A stretch of DNA of 64,000 nucleotides from Mesorhizobium sophorae (GCF_002270415.1 NZ_NNRI01000007.1:1550001-1614000); one strand, 5' to 3'. Positions 18,934 to 28,191 are shown, numbered from the stretch's first letter. Notes: generated by a model from the sequence alone, not told the origin. Program-made: numbers and translations.

Positions 18934-19208
18934 GCGGTTTGGCCACGCTTGACAAGCATGCGCCTGTCGGCAAGGGTCGGTGCATGAGCAACCTCGCCCA
19001 TATCAGAACCTTGTTCAGGGTCTGCCCGATCGCGGGATCGTAGCCCCGGCGCGGCCGCCTTCTTGGCGTCCGTCCGAACCGGGGCATCCATACATCCAAC
19101 ACCGCCATCAAGCCTGACAGCCCTCGCGTCTGCCGGCTTTTCATCAAGCTGCTGTCAGTACGGCGGCAAGCGCGCATCTATTCGATGCGCCAATCCAAGA
19201 GGTTTGCC

Positions 19209-19631
19209 ATGCAACATGCAACAGGACTGCACCCACAGAACCAGCTCACAGTCAGCGATGCCGACCATGACAGGCTGACAGGCCTGGCGAGAGCGTCGCT
19301 CGACCGAACGCCTGAGACGGCCGAAGAGCTGCTTTCGGAAATGGACCGGGCCGTCGTCACGGAAGCGGCGGCGATGCCTGCCGGCGTGGTGCAAATGGGC
19401 TCGACAGTGACGATCCGTGGCGAAAACGGGAACACCCAGCGCATCACGCTGGTCTACCCCGGCGATGCCGATATCACCGAAAACAGGATCTCGGTGCTGA
19501 CGCCGATGGGGACGGCGCTCATCGGCGCAACCGTCGGGCAGGCGGTGTGCTGGAGCGGCCGTGGCGGCCGGGAACTGTCGGTGACCGTCGAAGCCGTCGA
19601 CACGCCCGCCTCCGGCCCGCAGCGGTCCTGA
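19209..19631 (+). CDS. Rnk-like GreA/GreB-family nucleoside diphosphate kinase regulator
   Basis: A 140-residue protein with the C-terminal FKBP-like fold of the GreA/GreB/Rnk family: VVQMGSTVTIRGENG, RITLVYPGDADITENRISVL, PMGTALIGATVGQ. A short N-terminal helical part replaces the long Gre coiled coil, as in Rnk. Rnk binds RNA polymerase and affects nucleoside diphosphate kinase levels in Gram-negatives. ATG 19209 has AAGAGG 8 bp upstream. A diverged sister gene follows 14 bp later. Confidence 0.85.
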   Translation: MQHATGLHPQNQLTVSDADHDRLTGLARASLDRTPETAEELLSEMDRAVVTEAAAMPAGVVQMGSTVTIRGENGNTQRITLVYPGDADITENRISVLTPMGTALIGATVGQAVCWSGRGGRELSVTVEAVDTPASGPQRS

Positions 19632-19645
19632 TCGTGGAGATGATG

Positions 19646-20188
19646 ATGACAGGCAAGAATTGTTGCTTGACGACCAAGGACTTTGCCGTCCTCGAAGTCA
19701 TGCTGGAGCGTCGGCGGGCATTCGCGGATCCGATGGTGGATATGCTTGAACACAAGCTTGCAAACGCCGATCTCGTCTCGATCGATGTGGTCGAACCCGA
19801 TGTCGTGACGCTGAACAGCAGAGTGATGTTTTGCATCGATGCCGGCCCTGCCGAGACACGAACCCTGGTGCAAAACGAGGTGCGCGGACCGGTCGGCTCC
19901 AGCCTATCGATAGCAACGAGGCGCGGGCTTTGCATACTTGGCTTGGCCCAAGGCCAGTCGGCCATCATCGAACAGGCCGACGGCAGGCACGAGTCGATCC
20001 TGATCAAGGCCGTGCTTTACCAGCCAGAGGCTGCGCGGCGCGCAGTCAAGGAAAAATCCCCAACCGAGGTGAGGCGACCATATGGGCTCACCCTGGTCTA
20101 CAGCGCCGCGGCCGACAGGCGGCCTCTTGGCGAGACGGCTGGAATGCGGCAGACAGAAGACGACGACCCCGGTCCATCGGCGGCGTGA
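19646..20188 (+). CDS. Second, diverged Rnk/GreA-family-like protein
   Basis: The ~180-residue protein resembles its upstream neighbour in length of the N-terminal helix and in the beta-rich middle (DVVTLNSRVMFCIDAG, TRRGLCILGLAQGQSAII), but the family motifs are weaker and a ~50-residue tail is added. I read it as a degenerate Rnk-type protein. Three ATG codons in a row start it; ATG 19646 is favoured because GGAG lies 6 bp before it. It is probably cotranscribed with the first copy. Function is unknown. Confidence 0.6.
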   Translation: MTGKNCCLTTKDFAVLEVMLERRRAFADPMVDMLEHKLANADLVSIDVVEPDVVTLNSRVMFCIDAGPAETRTLVQNEVRGPVGSSLSIATRRGLCILGLAQGQSAIIEQADGRHESILIKAVLYQPEAARRAVKEKSPTEVRRPYGLTLVYSAAADRRPLGETAGMRQTEDDDPGPSAA

Positions 20189-20198
20189 ACGGGCAACA

Positions 20199-20246
20199 GC
20201 GCATGGTCTCGAAAATCGGAATCGATTTTCGGAAAGGATCATGCGC
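20199..20246. repeat. GCGCATG hairpin repeat before dadA
   Basis: GCGCATGGTCTCGAAAATCG pairs with CGATTTTCGGAAAGGATCATGCGC. It belongs to the GATCATGC group of hairpin repeats. Confidence 0.8.
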
Positions 20247-20312
20247 AAATCGGAAAATGCGGCCGCGTCTATGGGCGTCCGGAAGGACGCGCGGCGCGGC
20301 AAGGAGTGAACG

Positions 20313-21569
20313 ATGAAAATCATGGTGCTGGGCGGTGGCGTCATCGGGGTGACCACGGCGTACTATCTCGCCGAGGCCGGCCACGAGGTGACGGTGGTCG
20401 ATCGCCAGAAAGGCCCGGCGCTGGAAACCAGCTTCGCCAATGCCGGCGAGATTTCGCCCGGCTATGCCTCGCCCTGGGCCGGGCCCGGCATTCCGCTGAA
20501 GGCGATCAAATGGCTGCTGATGAAGCATGGCCCGCTGGTCGTGCGTCCGGCCTTCGACCCGCATATGTGGACATGGCTGGTCAAGATGCTGCGCAATTGC
20601 ACGGCCGAGCGCTATGCGATCAACAAGGCGCGCATGGTGCCGCTGGCCGAATACAGCCGCGACACGCTGAAGGCGCTGCGCGAGGCGACCGGCATCGCTT
20701 ATGACGAGCGTGCCCAGGGCACGCTGCAGCTATTTCGCACGCAGAAGCAGCTCGACGGCACCGGTGGCGATGTCGAGGTGCTGAAGAAGTATGGGGTGCC
20801 CTATGAGATCCTCGACCAGGACGGCTGCATCGCCGCGGAGCCAAGCCTGGCCGGAGTGCGCGAAAAGTTCGTCGGCGGCCTCAGGCTGCCGCGCGACGAG
20901 ACCGGCGACTGCAAGATGTTCACCGACCGGTTGGCCGAGCTGTGCGTGGCTCGCGGGGTCAAATTCGAATATGGTCTGACGGTTTGGCGCGTTATCCGCA
21001 GCCGCAACCGCATCGCCAATCTCAGCACCAGCAAGGGCTGGCTGACCGCCGACGCCTATGTCATGGCCATGGGCAGCTATTCGGCGGATTTCATGCGTCG
21101 GGTGAAGCGGCCGATCCCGGTCTATCCGGTCAAGGGCTATTCGATCACCGTGCCGATCCAGGATGCCGCCGTGGCGCCGGTGTCGACGGTGATGGACGAG
21201 ACCTACAAGGTGGCGATCACCCGGCTGGGGAACCGCATCCGGGTCGGCGGCACGGCCGAGATTTCCGGCTTCGACCTCAGGCTGCACGAATCGCGACGGC
21301 GCACGCTGGAACACTCGGTCGGCGATCTCTTTCCGGGCGCCGGCGCGATGCGGGACGCGACGTTCTGGTGTGGGCTGCGGCCGATGACGCCGGATGGTCC
21401 GCCGCTGATCGGCCGCACCGAGCTTTCCAACCTCTATCTCAACACCGGCCACGGCACGCTCGGCTGGACCATGGCGTGCGGCTCAGCCAAGGTGCTGTCA
21501 GATATCATCTCCAGCCGGGTGCCGGACATCGATGTCCGAGATCTCGCGCAGGAACGCTATCTGCGATAG
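20313..21569 (+). CDS. dadA: D-amino-acid dehydrogenase
   Basis: A FAD flavoprotein that oxidises D-alanine and other D-amino acids, passing electrons to the respiratory chain. The N-terminal dinucleotide fold [20 protein letters not shown] is followed by [19 protein letters not shown], a DadA hallmark, and by [11 protein letters not shown] and [14 protein letters not shown] near the end. 418 residues is typical. With alr it converts L-alanine to pyruvate and ammonium. A ribosome-binding site AAGGAG precedes the ATG. Confidence 0.94.
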   Translation: MKIMVLGGGVIGVTTAYYLAEAGHEVTVVDRQKGPALETSFANAGEISPGYASPWAGPGIPLKAIKWLLMKHGPLVVRPAFDPHMWTWLVKMLRNCTAERYAINKARMVPLAEYSRDTLKALREATGIAYDERAQGTLQLFRTQKQLDGTGGDVEVLKKYGVPYEILDQDGCIAAEPSLAGVREKFVGGLRLPRDETGDCKMFTDRLAELCVARGVKFEYGLTVWRVIRSRNRIANLSTSKGWLTADAYVMAMGSYSADFMRRVKRPIPVYPVKGYSITVPIQDAAVAPVSTVMDETYKVAITRLGNRIRVGGTAEISGFDLRLHESRRRTLEHSVGDLFPGAGAMRDATFWCGLRPMTPDGPPLIGRTELSNLYLNTGHGTLGWTMACGSAKVLSDIISSRVPDIDVRDLAQERYLR

Positions 21570-21594
21570 GGCGCCGCGACGTCGCCCAAATTCG

Positions 21595-23760
21595 TCAAAA
21601 CGCCTGCCTGACCCAGTCTTCGTCGAACAGCAGCCGATAGGCCCACGGGATCGTTACGTTGGTGGGAACCGGGTTGGAGTGGGCGAGATAGTCGTCATAG
21701 ATCGCCTTCATCCTGGTGTAGAAGGCGGGGTCCAGCACCATCATGCCGTTCTCCGAATCATGGAAGAAGCTGCGGTTGTTGAGATTGACCGAGGAGATGG
21801 CGACCAACCTTTCATCGATCATCATGATCTTGGAATGCAGCACGACATCGGGCGCCTTGAACTCGCGAATGTCGATGCGGTCGCCATATTTCTCGACGAA
21901 CAGCTTGTTGAGCGCGGTGAGGAATCTGCCGCCAATGTCGCCTTTGAGATCGATACGGCCAACAATGTCGATCTTGACGCCGCGGGCGAGCGCCCGGTCG
22001 AACGCGTGGTTAAGCTTCGGCGTCAGGTTGAGATAGGGATTGATGATCTGGATATGGTGCTGGGCGGCGTCGACCAGCTCGACGAAATAATCCTCCAGCG
22101 CATGGCCATCCGCGTAGGGCACGGAGATGAAGTGCCGCGCCGTGCCTGACGGGCGGCGGCCGTCGGACCGAACCGGAATGGAGAAAGGCCGCGCGATGTT
22201 GGTGTCGGCGTCGCGAAGCCACACTGTCGAGAGATGCGCGGCGAGCGCCTCGACCGTGGTTCGGTCGGTGAACTCGAAGTCGAAGTCGCTCCAGTTCGAA
22301 TAGTAGTTCAAGGAAAAGCCGTCGGTCCTGCCATATTGCTCCAGATCCGGATAGCGCGACAGATCGATCGGCTGGTGGAACAGGAAGCCGTCATGGATGT
22401 TGCGGCCGCCGATGATGACGCGCGAGCGCCCGGGATCCTCAGCCAGCGTTGCCAGCATCTTGATGTGGTGGGTCTTGTGAAATTGTGAGATCTGCTCGTC
22501 GATCGGTGCGCCCCGATCGGCCCGCCAGCGGTATTCCTGCAACTCGACATTGGGGAACTCGGCCGCCAGCCGGTGCAGCAGCGCGTCGTCCTTGTCGCGC
22601 TCCAGCACGTCTGTGACCATGATGCGCACCTTGGTGCCGAGCGCGGCATGGTGGCGGATCAGCCGTTCGATGATGCGGCCCGAAAAATCCGCCTTGAACT
22701 CGAGCGAGGACAGATAGATTAGCTTCAGCTTTGGCGCCTTCGAGAAGTCGAGCGGCAGCTCCGGGTCGCCCCTGTCGATGGCGCTGTCGGGCAGCGGCGT
22801 TCCCATCAGCGCCTCGACCTTGGCGTTGAAGCCGTCGCGCGACTTGCGCAGCAGGCGCGGCTCTCCGATCGGCAAGGCGCAGGTCTGCGACAGCCAGCGG
22901 CTGGCGTAGAAGGCGCGGCTGAGCGGGTCGAGGCCCGTGGGGTCAGGCGTCGGGCAACGCTCGTAGCGGCTGTCGAAAGCGGCGAGCGCCGGGTCGGCGG
23001 TCTCTTCGCGCCGGATGGTGAGGGGCGCGCCGGCCGGGACAAGGCTGGAGCGGATTCTTGCGGTGCAGCGGTTCAGGCTGTCACTTGGGAACAGGCTGAC
23101 CGTGTCGTCCTCGCCAGACAGGCGAAAGCGGAATGCCGTGCCCGCGGCAATGGTTCGCGAACCGGCACCGTCGCGCAGCGCCAACGCGCCATCGCATGAG
23201 CCGTCGATCTCGGCCGGTTGCTTGCCCGCCTGACGCAGCACGATCTCGACGCTGCGCGCCTGCAGGCCGGAGAAATCGAATGTCTTGGGCGCCGAAGACC
23301 GAGCCGCGGCGTCGATGTAGAGCGTCTGCCGCGACACCCGCCAGCGCCCGTCGAAATGGCCATCGCCGCTGCCACCGCCGGCCGGCGGCAGATGCGTTTC
23401 GGCAACCGGTCCGGCCAGGTGCTGCAGCGTCGGGTAGGTCGCCTGGAAATCGCTGTTGCGGATGTCATGGCGGTCATGGCCGAAAGGGCCGGTGCCGTTG
23501 GCCCGGTCCATGGCGCCGAGCTGGTGGTCGGCGAGCAGCGCCAGGAACCGCTTTTCATAGTCGCTTGTCCCGGCGTCGCCAAAAAACTGAGCGGCGGCAA
23601 CCTGCGGCCCCGGAGTCCTGGCCGACAGCGAGGGGCGAGCGCAGGCCTCTTGGCCCTGCAGCAGGTCACAGGCATTGCGGCCGGGCGAGCCGGCACAGCC
23701 GGCAAGGACAACGAACGCCAGCCCGGACAGGGCCACAACGATGGCTGCGCGGCAGTTCAC
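21595..23760 (-). CDS. Phospholipase D-like lipoprotein
   Basis: A 721-residue predicted lipoprotein starting at GTG 23760: hydrophobic AAIVVALSGLAFVV then lipobox LAGC. The start is supported by a GTGA overlap with the stop of the upstream gene. Two PLD (HKD) half-sites are visible, HHIKMLATLAEDPGRSRVII with GGRNI following, and the canonical HSKIMMID followed by AISSVNLNNRSF. PLD-fold proteins cleave or transfer phosphodiester head groups. The export signal suggests an envelope location. The N-terminal ~300 residues are not recognised. It pairs with a PLA2-like lipoprotein. Confidence 0.85.
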   Translation of the reverse strand: MNCRAAIVVALSGLAFVVLAGCAGSPGRNACDLLQGQEACARPSLSARTPGPQVAAAQFFGDAGTSDYEKRFLALLADHQLGAMDRANGTGPFGHDRHDIRNSDFQATYPTLQHLAGPVAETHLPPAGGGSGDGHFDGRWRVSRQTLYIDAAARSSAPKTFDFSGLQARSVEIVLRQAGKQPAEIDGSCDGALALRDGAGSRTIAAGTAFRFRLSGEDDTVSLFPSDSLNRCTARIRSSLVPAGAPLTIRREETADPALAAFDSRYERCPTPDPTGLDPLSRAFYASRWLSQTCALPIGEPRLLRKSRDGFNAKVEALMGTPLPDSAIDRGDPELPLDFSKAPKLKLIYLSSLEFKADFSGRIIERLIRHHAALGTKVRIMVTDVLERDKDDALLHRLAAEFPNVELQEYRWRADRGAPIDEQISQFHKTHHIKMLATLAEDPGRSRVIIGGRNIHDGFLFHQPIDLSRYPDLEQYGRTDGFSLNYYSNWSDFDFEFTDRTTVEALAAHLSTVWLRDADTNIARPFSIPVRSDGRRPSGTARHFISVPYADGHALEDYFVELVDAAQHHIQIINPYLNLTPKLNHAFDRALARGVKIDIVGRIDLKGDIGGRFLTALNKLFVEKYGDRIDIREFKAPDVVLHSKIMMIDERLVAISSVNLNNRSFFHDSENGMMVLDPAFYTRMKAIYDDYLAHSNPVPTNVTIPWAYRLLFDEDWVRQAF

Positions 23761-24200
23761 CCGGTCGCCCCGGCCTTCAGGACGCTCAGTTGTGCCGGGT
23801 CGCGCGGCGGCATGAAGCCCTGCGGGAACACCTTGCAGACGGGGACGGCGAAAGTGGCGATCAGCAGCTCCGCCTCGCCGCGCATCTTGCGGGGTGCTGT
23901 CTTGTCGTCGCGTATCGTTTTCGCCGAGGCGACAAGGGCACCATCGCAATCGCAATGATTGTGGCGGGCGATGTAGCAGGCATCATGGATCCGGCAGGCT
24001 GCGTCGAGGCGATCGACCGGCCGCGCCGACAGATCGCCGGTGCGGGTGCCGGGGCCGCAATAATTGCCGAAGACGAAAGGCGAAGGGTGGGCCATGGCGT
24101 AGCGGATCGGCTTGGGCAGGTCGGCCTCCGGCACTTTGGTCCATGGATTGGCGCATGCGGAAAGGAAGAGCAGCGGCAGGATGGCAAGAACGGCTCGCAT
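23757..24200 (-). CDS. Phospholipase A2-like lipoprotein
   Basis: A 147-residue predicted lipoprotein beginning MRAVLAILPLLFLSAC, with lipobox cysteine 16. It carries the secreted PLA2 signature: a calcium-loop-like YCGPG at 47-51 and the catalytic LDAACRIHDACY at 65-76, with His72-Asp73 flanked by Cys69 and Cys75. PLA2 enzymes release fatty acids from the sn-2 position of phospholipids. The start M at 24200 is chosen for the signal peptide. Its TGA overlaps the GTG of the PLD-like gene, implying translational coupling. Confidence 0.8.
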   Translation of the reverse strand: MRAVLAILPLLFLSACANPWTKVPEADLPKPIRYAMAHPSPFVFGNYCGPGTRTGDLSARPVDRLDAACRIHDACYIARHNHCDCDGALVASAKTIRDDKTAPRKMRGEAELLIATFAVPVCKVFPQGFMPPRDPAQLSVLKAGATG

Positions 24201-24313
24201 GTCTATCCGCGCCAGCTTTCTGAAATATTCCCCACCTGGCGATCTGCCCGTGGCGGCGACTGCGCGCCTGATGCCACACTGGCCGGTTTTGTGGCAAGGA
24301 AAAGGCGGCGTGT

Positions 24314-25195
24314 CTAAACGAACAGGCTTCTCTCCCGCTCCACCGCCTTGGTGATGAAGCTGGCGACGATCTGGACGCGGCGCAGCGGCCGGACCGATTC
24401 GTGATAGACCAGCCAATAGGCGCGGCGGATGGGTGCGATCACGTCGACGGACACCAGTTCCGGCATCGAGCGAGCGACGAAGGTGTGCAGAATGCCGATG
24501 CCGGCGCCCGAGCGCACCGCCTCGGCCTGGCCGAGTGCCGAGGAGATGGCGAAGCTGGTGCGCCAATCCGGGCTGAACTCGGCCGCATAGTCGAGCGACG
24601 GGCTGACGATCAGGTCCGGCACATAGCCGATGAGCGTGTGCTGACCAAGCTCGGCGGCTGTCTTGGGCAAGCCATGTGCCTCGGCATAGGCGCGCGAGGC
24701 AAACAGGCCGAGCGAATAGTCGACCAGCTTTCCCGCCACCAGCCGGCCCTCCGTCGGCCGCTCGACGGTGATGGCGATGTCCGCCTCGCGGCGCGACAAG
24801 GAGAAGGAGCGCGGCACCGGTACAAGCTGGATCGTCAGTTCGCGGTGCAGGCCCGTCAGTGCGCCGAGACGCTTGGCCAGGAAGGCGACGCCAAACCCGT
24901 CCGGCGCGCCGATGCGGACCGTGCCGGAGACGTCGTCGCCCTCGCCGGCGACGGTCGAACGCGCGGCGATCATGTCGCCTTCCATGCGCTCGGCAATGTC
25001 GAGAAAGCGCTCGCCGGCCGGCGTCAGTTCGCTGCCGGTGGTCAGCCGGCGAAACAGCTTCGTCCGCAGCGCGTCCTCGAGTGCGGCGATGCGGCGCGAG
25101 ACGGTGGCATGGTTGAGCTCCAGCCGCCTGGCCGCGCCAAGGATCTGGCCGGCCCGCGCCACGGCCAGGAAGATGCGGACGTCATCCCAGTTCAT
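24314..25195 (-). CDS. LysR-family transcriptional regulator
   Basis: A 293-residue LysR protein. The winged helix-turn-helix is at residues 1-60 (DDVRIFLAVARAGQILGAAR, LNHATVSRRIAALEDAL), and the periplasmic-binding-like effector domain follows (GTVRIGAPDGFGVAFLAKRL). The gene is divergent from mmsA, with a 370-bp gap filled partly by a repeat, and upstream of the phospholipase pair. Either neighbour could be its target. Confidence 0.92.
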   Translation of the reverse strand: MNWDDVRIFLAVARAGQILGAARRLELNHATVSRRIAALEDALRTKLFRRLTTGSELTPAGERFLDIAERMEGDMIAARSTVAGEGDDVSGTVRIGAPDGFGVAFLAKRLGALTGLHRELTIQLVPVPRSFSLSRREADIAITVERPTEGRLVAGKLVDYSLGLFASRAYAEAHGLPKTAAELGQHTLIGYVPDLIVSPSLDYAAEFSPDWRTSFAISSALGQAEAVRSGAGIGILHTFVARSMPELVSVDVIAPIRRAYWLVYHESVRPLRRVQIVASFITKAVERERSLFV

Positions 25196-25235
25196 GGGGA
25201 TGGTCCGATCTAATCGTGAACGCCGCGTTCCCGCC

Positions 25236-25390
25236 CACCCCCCTCAGTCCTGCCGGACATCTCCCCCGCAAGGGGGGAGAGTGGCAGCTCCGCCGGCGGC
25301 ATCTTTGCGGCGTCGAAGGTTTCCGAAGACGAAAGCAACATCCGATCTCCCCCCTTGCGGGGGAGATGTCCGGTAGGACAGAGGGGGGTG
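25236..25390. repeat. Inverted-repeat element between LysR gene and mmsA (family A)
   Basis: The arms CACCCCCCTCAGTCCTGCC...CATCTCCCCCGCAAGGGG and CCCCTTGCGGGGGAGATGTC...GACAGAGGGGGGTG match the element at 8518-8675, while the ~70-bp centre differs. This is the second copy of the family in the window. Confidence 0.9.
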
Positions 25391-25565
25391 GGAAGGAATG
25401 CAATCTTTCAACCCTTGGAACGATCGAAGGCCGGATATTTGCGGCAATTAATGCACAGTCGGCCTCCGTTGTCTATTTCATGCACAACGGTTGCGTTCTG
25501 GCTCGCGTTGCCATCCGCCGGGCAAAGGCGGACAATGCGCCATCACAAACCCAGGGAGAGAAATC

Positions 25566-27062
25566 ATGATCGACTACGGTCATTTCATCGGCGGCAAGCA
25601 TGTCGCCGGGACCAGCGGCCGCAAGCAAGATGTCATGCAGCCGATGGACGGTTCCGTGCGTGGCACGGTGGCGCTGGCTTCGCAGGCTGAACTGCGCGCG
25701 GCGGTCGAGAATGCCAAGGCAGCACAGCCCAAATGGGCGGCAACCAACCCGCAGCGCCGCGTGCGCGTGCTGATGAAGTTCCTCGAACTCGTCGCCCGCG
25801 ACTATGACGAACTGGCCGATATCCTGGCGCGCGAGCATGGCAAGACCATCGCGGACGCCAAGGGCGACATCCAGCGCGGCCTCGAAGTGGTCGAGGTCTG
25901 CATCGGCGCACCGCATATGATGAAGGGCGAATTCACCGACGGCGCTGGCCCGGGCATCGACGTCTATTCGATGCGCCAGCCGCTCGGCGTCGTCGCCGGC
26001 ATCACGCCGTTCAACTTCCCGGCGATGATCCCGCTGTGGAAGATCGCGCCGGCCATCGCCTGCGGCAATGCCTTCATCCTGAAGCCGTCGGAGCGCGACC
26101 CGGGCGTACCGATGCGCATCGCCGAACTGTTCATCGAAGCCGGCCTGCCGGCAGGCATCCTCAATGTCGTCAACGGCGACAAGGATGTGGTCGATGCCAT
26201 CCTCGATGATCCCGACATCAAGGCCATCGGCTTTGTCGGATCGACGCCGATCGCCCACTACATCTATTCGCGCGGCACCGCCGCCGGCAAGCGCGTGCAG
26301 TGCTTCGGTGGCGCGAAGAACCACATGATCATCATGCCCGATGCCGACATGGACCAGACCGTCGACGCGCTGATCGGCGCCGGCTACGGCTCGGCCGGCG
26401 AGCGCTGCATGGCGATCTCGGTGGCTGTCCCGGTCGGCAACGACACCGCCAACAGGCTGATGGAAAAGCTGATCCCGCGCGTCGAAAGCCTGAAGGTCGG
26501 ACCTTCGACCGACTCTTCGGCCGATTTCGGCCCGCTGGTGACGGCGCAGGCGCTGGAGCGCGTCAAGGGCTACGTCGACACCGGCGTCAAGGAAGGCGCC
26601 AAGCTGGTCGTCGACGGCCGCGGCTTCTCGATGCAGGGCTACGAGGATGGCTACTACATGGGCGGCTGCCTGTTCGACAACGTCACCGCGGACATGCGCA
26701 TCTACAAGGAAGAGATCTTTGGTCCGGTGCTCTCGGTGGTGCGGGCGCCGACCTATGAGAGCGCGATCAAGCTCGCCAACGACCACGAGATGGGCAATGG
26801 CGTCGCCATCTTCACCCGTGACGGTGATGCGGCGCGCGACTTCGCCTCGCGGGTCCAGGTCGGCATGGTCGGCGTCAACGTGCCGATCCCGGTGCCGATC
26901 GCCTACTACACCTTCGGCGGCTGGAAGGCGTCCTCCTTCGGTGACCTCAACCAGCATGGCCCGGACGCGTTCCGCTTCTACACCAAGACCAAGACGGTCA
27001 CCTCGCGCTGGCCGTCCGGCATCAAGGACGGTGCTGAATTCGTCATCCCGACGATGAACTGA
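25566..27062 (+). CDS. mmsA: CoA-acylating methylmalonate-semialdehyde dehydrogenase
   Basis: MmsA converts methylmalonate or malonate semialdehyde to propionyl- or acetyl-CoA in valine and inositol breakdown. The 498-residue protein starts MIDYGHFIGGK, has GITPFNFPAMIPLWKIAPAI and FVGSTPIAHYI, and its catalytic cysteine is C281 in GSAGERCMAIS, all typical of the MmsA/IolA branch of aldehyde dehydrogenases. ATG 25566 has GGGAGAG upstream. A terminator follows. The divergent LysR regulator may control it. Confidence 0.95.
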   Translation: MIDYGHFIGGKHVAGTSGRKQDVMQPMDGSVRGTVALASQAELRAAVENAKAAQPKWAATNPQRRVRVLMKFLELVARDYDELADILAREHGKTIADAKGDIQRGLEVVEVCIGAPHMMKGEFTDGAGPGIDVYSMRQPLGVVAGITPFNFPAMIPLWKIAPAIACGNAFILKPSERDPGVPMRIAELFIEAGLPAGILNVVNGDKDVVDAILDDPDIKAIGFVGSTPIAHYIYSRGTAAGKRVQCFGGAKNHMIIMPDADMDQTVDALIGAGYGSAGERCMAISVAVPVGNDTANRLMEKLIPRVESLKVGPSTDSSADFGPLVTAQALERVKGYVDTGVKEGAKLVVDGRGFSMQGYEDGYYMGGCLFDNVTADMRIYKEEIFGPVLSVVRAPTYESAIKLANDHEMGNGVAIFTRDGDAARDFASRVQVGMVGVNVPIPVPIAYYTFGGWKASSFGDLNQHGPDAFRFYTKTKTVTSRWPSGIKDGAEFVIPTMN

Positions 27063-27086
27063 GACCGGAAAACTTTGGACTATGGA

Positions 27087-27117
27087 GAAGGCGGGTTTAT
27101 CCCGCCTTCTTCGTTTC
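27087..27117 (+). terminator. Rho-independent terminator after mmsA
   Basis: A 9-bp stem GAAGGCGGG/CCCGCCTTC with a TTTAT loop is followed by TTCGTTTC, 25 bp after the mmsA stop. Confidence 0.85.
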
Positions 27118-27135
27118 TGAGGCTCCGCAGAATGG

Positions 27136-27463
27136 TCATGCGCCGATCTCCAGCCTTGCGATCCGGCCGTCATGCAGTGTGAAATTGTAATGCAGCGTCG
27201 CCGGGCTGCCGGGGAAATTGCCCGACACCATGCCGGCGATCCGCCACGCGTGGCCATTGACCGTCGCGTCGACGACCTCAACGGTCACCCGGTATTTTCT
27301 CGTCGTTGCTTCCATCCAGTCGCGGATGGCGGCCGAACCCCGATGGGTTTCACCTTCGTCCCTGACCGTGGCGTCCGACGAGAAGCACGAGCATCGTGTC
27401 GATGTCGTGCCTGTTCTTGGCGGCAAAATAGTCTGTCAGCGGCTGCGGAAGTCTTGCGGTCAT
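27136..27463 (-). pseudogene. SnoaL/NTF2-like protein, frameshifted
   Basis: Two frames together encode one small SnoaL-like protein. From ATG 27463 the first frame gives MTARLPQPLTDYFAAKNRHD then IDTMLV, the usual start of this family. After about codon 26 the sequence continues in another frame as CFSSDATVRDEGETHRGSAA and on to HYNFTLHDGRIARLEIGA. The junction is at about 27385-27392, where a single extra C, or two missing bases, would explain the break. The gene is divergent from an HxlR regulator. It may be a true pseudogene or an assembly error. Confidence 0.75.
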
Positions 27464-27573
27464 GGTTTCGTCTCCGGTTTCAGGTCCTGCCGTAGACGCG
27501 AAGGTCCGCGGCCTTGTCCGGCTCCTAAAATGAGATATGCTGAAAAAATGGCAAGAACCAACGAAAAAGTAAG

Positions 27574-27593
27574 GTACTTATCCGAAAGTAAGG
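27574..27593. promoter_or_regulatory. Probable HxlR operator
   Basis: GTACTTATCCGAAAGTAAGG contains TACTT and AAGTA six bases apart and closely resembles the palindrome bound by HxlR/YodB/QorR-type regulators. A further AAGTA-AGG-TACTT palindrome overlaps it at 27567-27579. It lies just before the regulator start and between the two divergent genes. Confidence 0.65.
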
Positions 27594-27595
27594 TC

Positions 27596-27961
27596 ATGTC
27601 AGAAAGGAAGTCTGGACCCGAAAGCAAGGTTGAGGCGCTGACGCCGGTGTCGGCGGCGAGCGGCGTGGAAAATGTGCTGCGCATCCTTGAAGGCCGCTGG
27701 AAGCTGGTGATCCTGTTTCACCTGTTCGGCGGCAAGGTGCTGCGCTTTTCCGATCTCGAACGGGCGATCCCGGCGATCTCGCAGAAGATGCTGATTCAGC
27801 AACTGAGGCAGATGGAAGCCGACGGGATCGTGCGCCGCATCGTGCATCATCAGGTGCCGCCGAAAGTCGAGTACCGCCTGACCGACTGGGGGCAGGCGCT
27901 ATGTCCGGCTCTCGACGCCCTGCTGAAATGGGCGGCGCTTCGCGACCCCTCGGAAACCTGA
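27596..27961 (+). CDS. HxlR-family transcriptional regulator
   Basis: A 121-residue winged-helix regulator: NVLRILEGRWKLVILFHLFG, RFSDLERAIPAISQKMLIQQ and ADGIVRRIVHHQVPPKVEY are the HxlR signature. These proteins sense quinones, aldehydes or oxidants and control a divergent oxidoreductase or SnoaL gene. ATG 27596 is chosen because the in-frame ATG at 27548 would place the operator inside the gene. Its likely target is the divergent frameshifted SnoaL-like gene. Confidence 0.88.
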   Translation: MSERKSGPESKVEALTPVSAASGVENVLRILEGRWKLVILFHLFGGKVLRFSDLERAIPAISQKMLIQQLRQMEADGIVRRIVHHQVPPKVEYRLTDWGQALCPALDALLKWAALRDPSET

Positions 27962-28191
27962 CGCGGATCGAAGTCGTACGGCTCGCCGCCAGGGTTGAGA
28001 TGCTGCTTGTTTTCGGATCGGGACCTCACCATATCGAATCCAGGGAATGCGATAAGAATTCCCTGACGACAGACCGGAAACCAGAAGGAGTGACGTGATG
28101 AAGACGTCGGACCCGGCCTGGAACGCTCCGGCATAGCGAGGCTGCCCATGTGCCTCCCTTTGCCGGATCGTGAAGGCGAAGGAGGTGCCAG

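Noticed and set aside
20313..21569. dadA as a second hydroxyproline dehydrogenase
   Set aside because: The [19 protein letters not shown] segment and proximity to alr favour D-alanine dehydrogenase.
25566..27062. Aldehyde dehydrogenase as the 2-oxoglutarate-semialdehyde dehydrogenase of the hydroxyproline pathway
   Set aside because: N-terminus and active-site context (GSAGERCMAIS) are those of methylmalonate-semialdehyde dehydrogenase, and it is outside the GntR-controlled operon.
25473..27281. 602-codon open frame on the minus strand
   Set aside because: It lies opposite mmsA and has the Arg/His/Asp-rich composition of an antisense frame in high-GC DNA, with no family motif.
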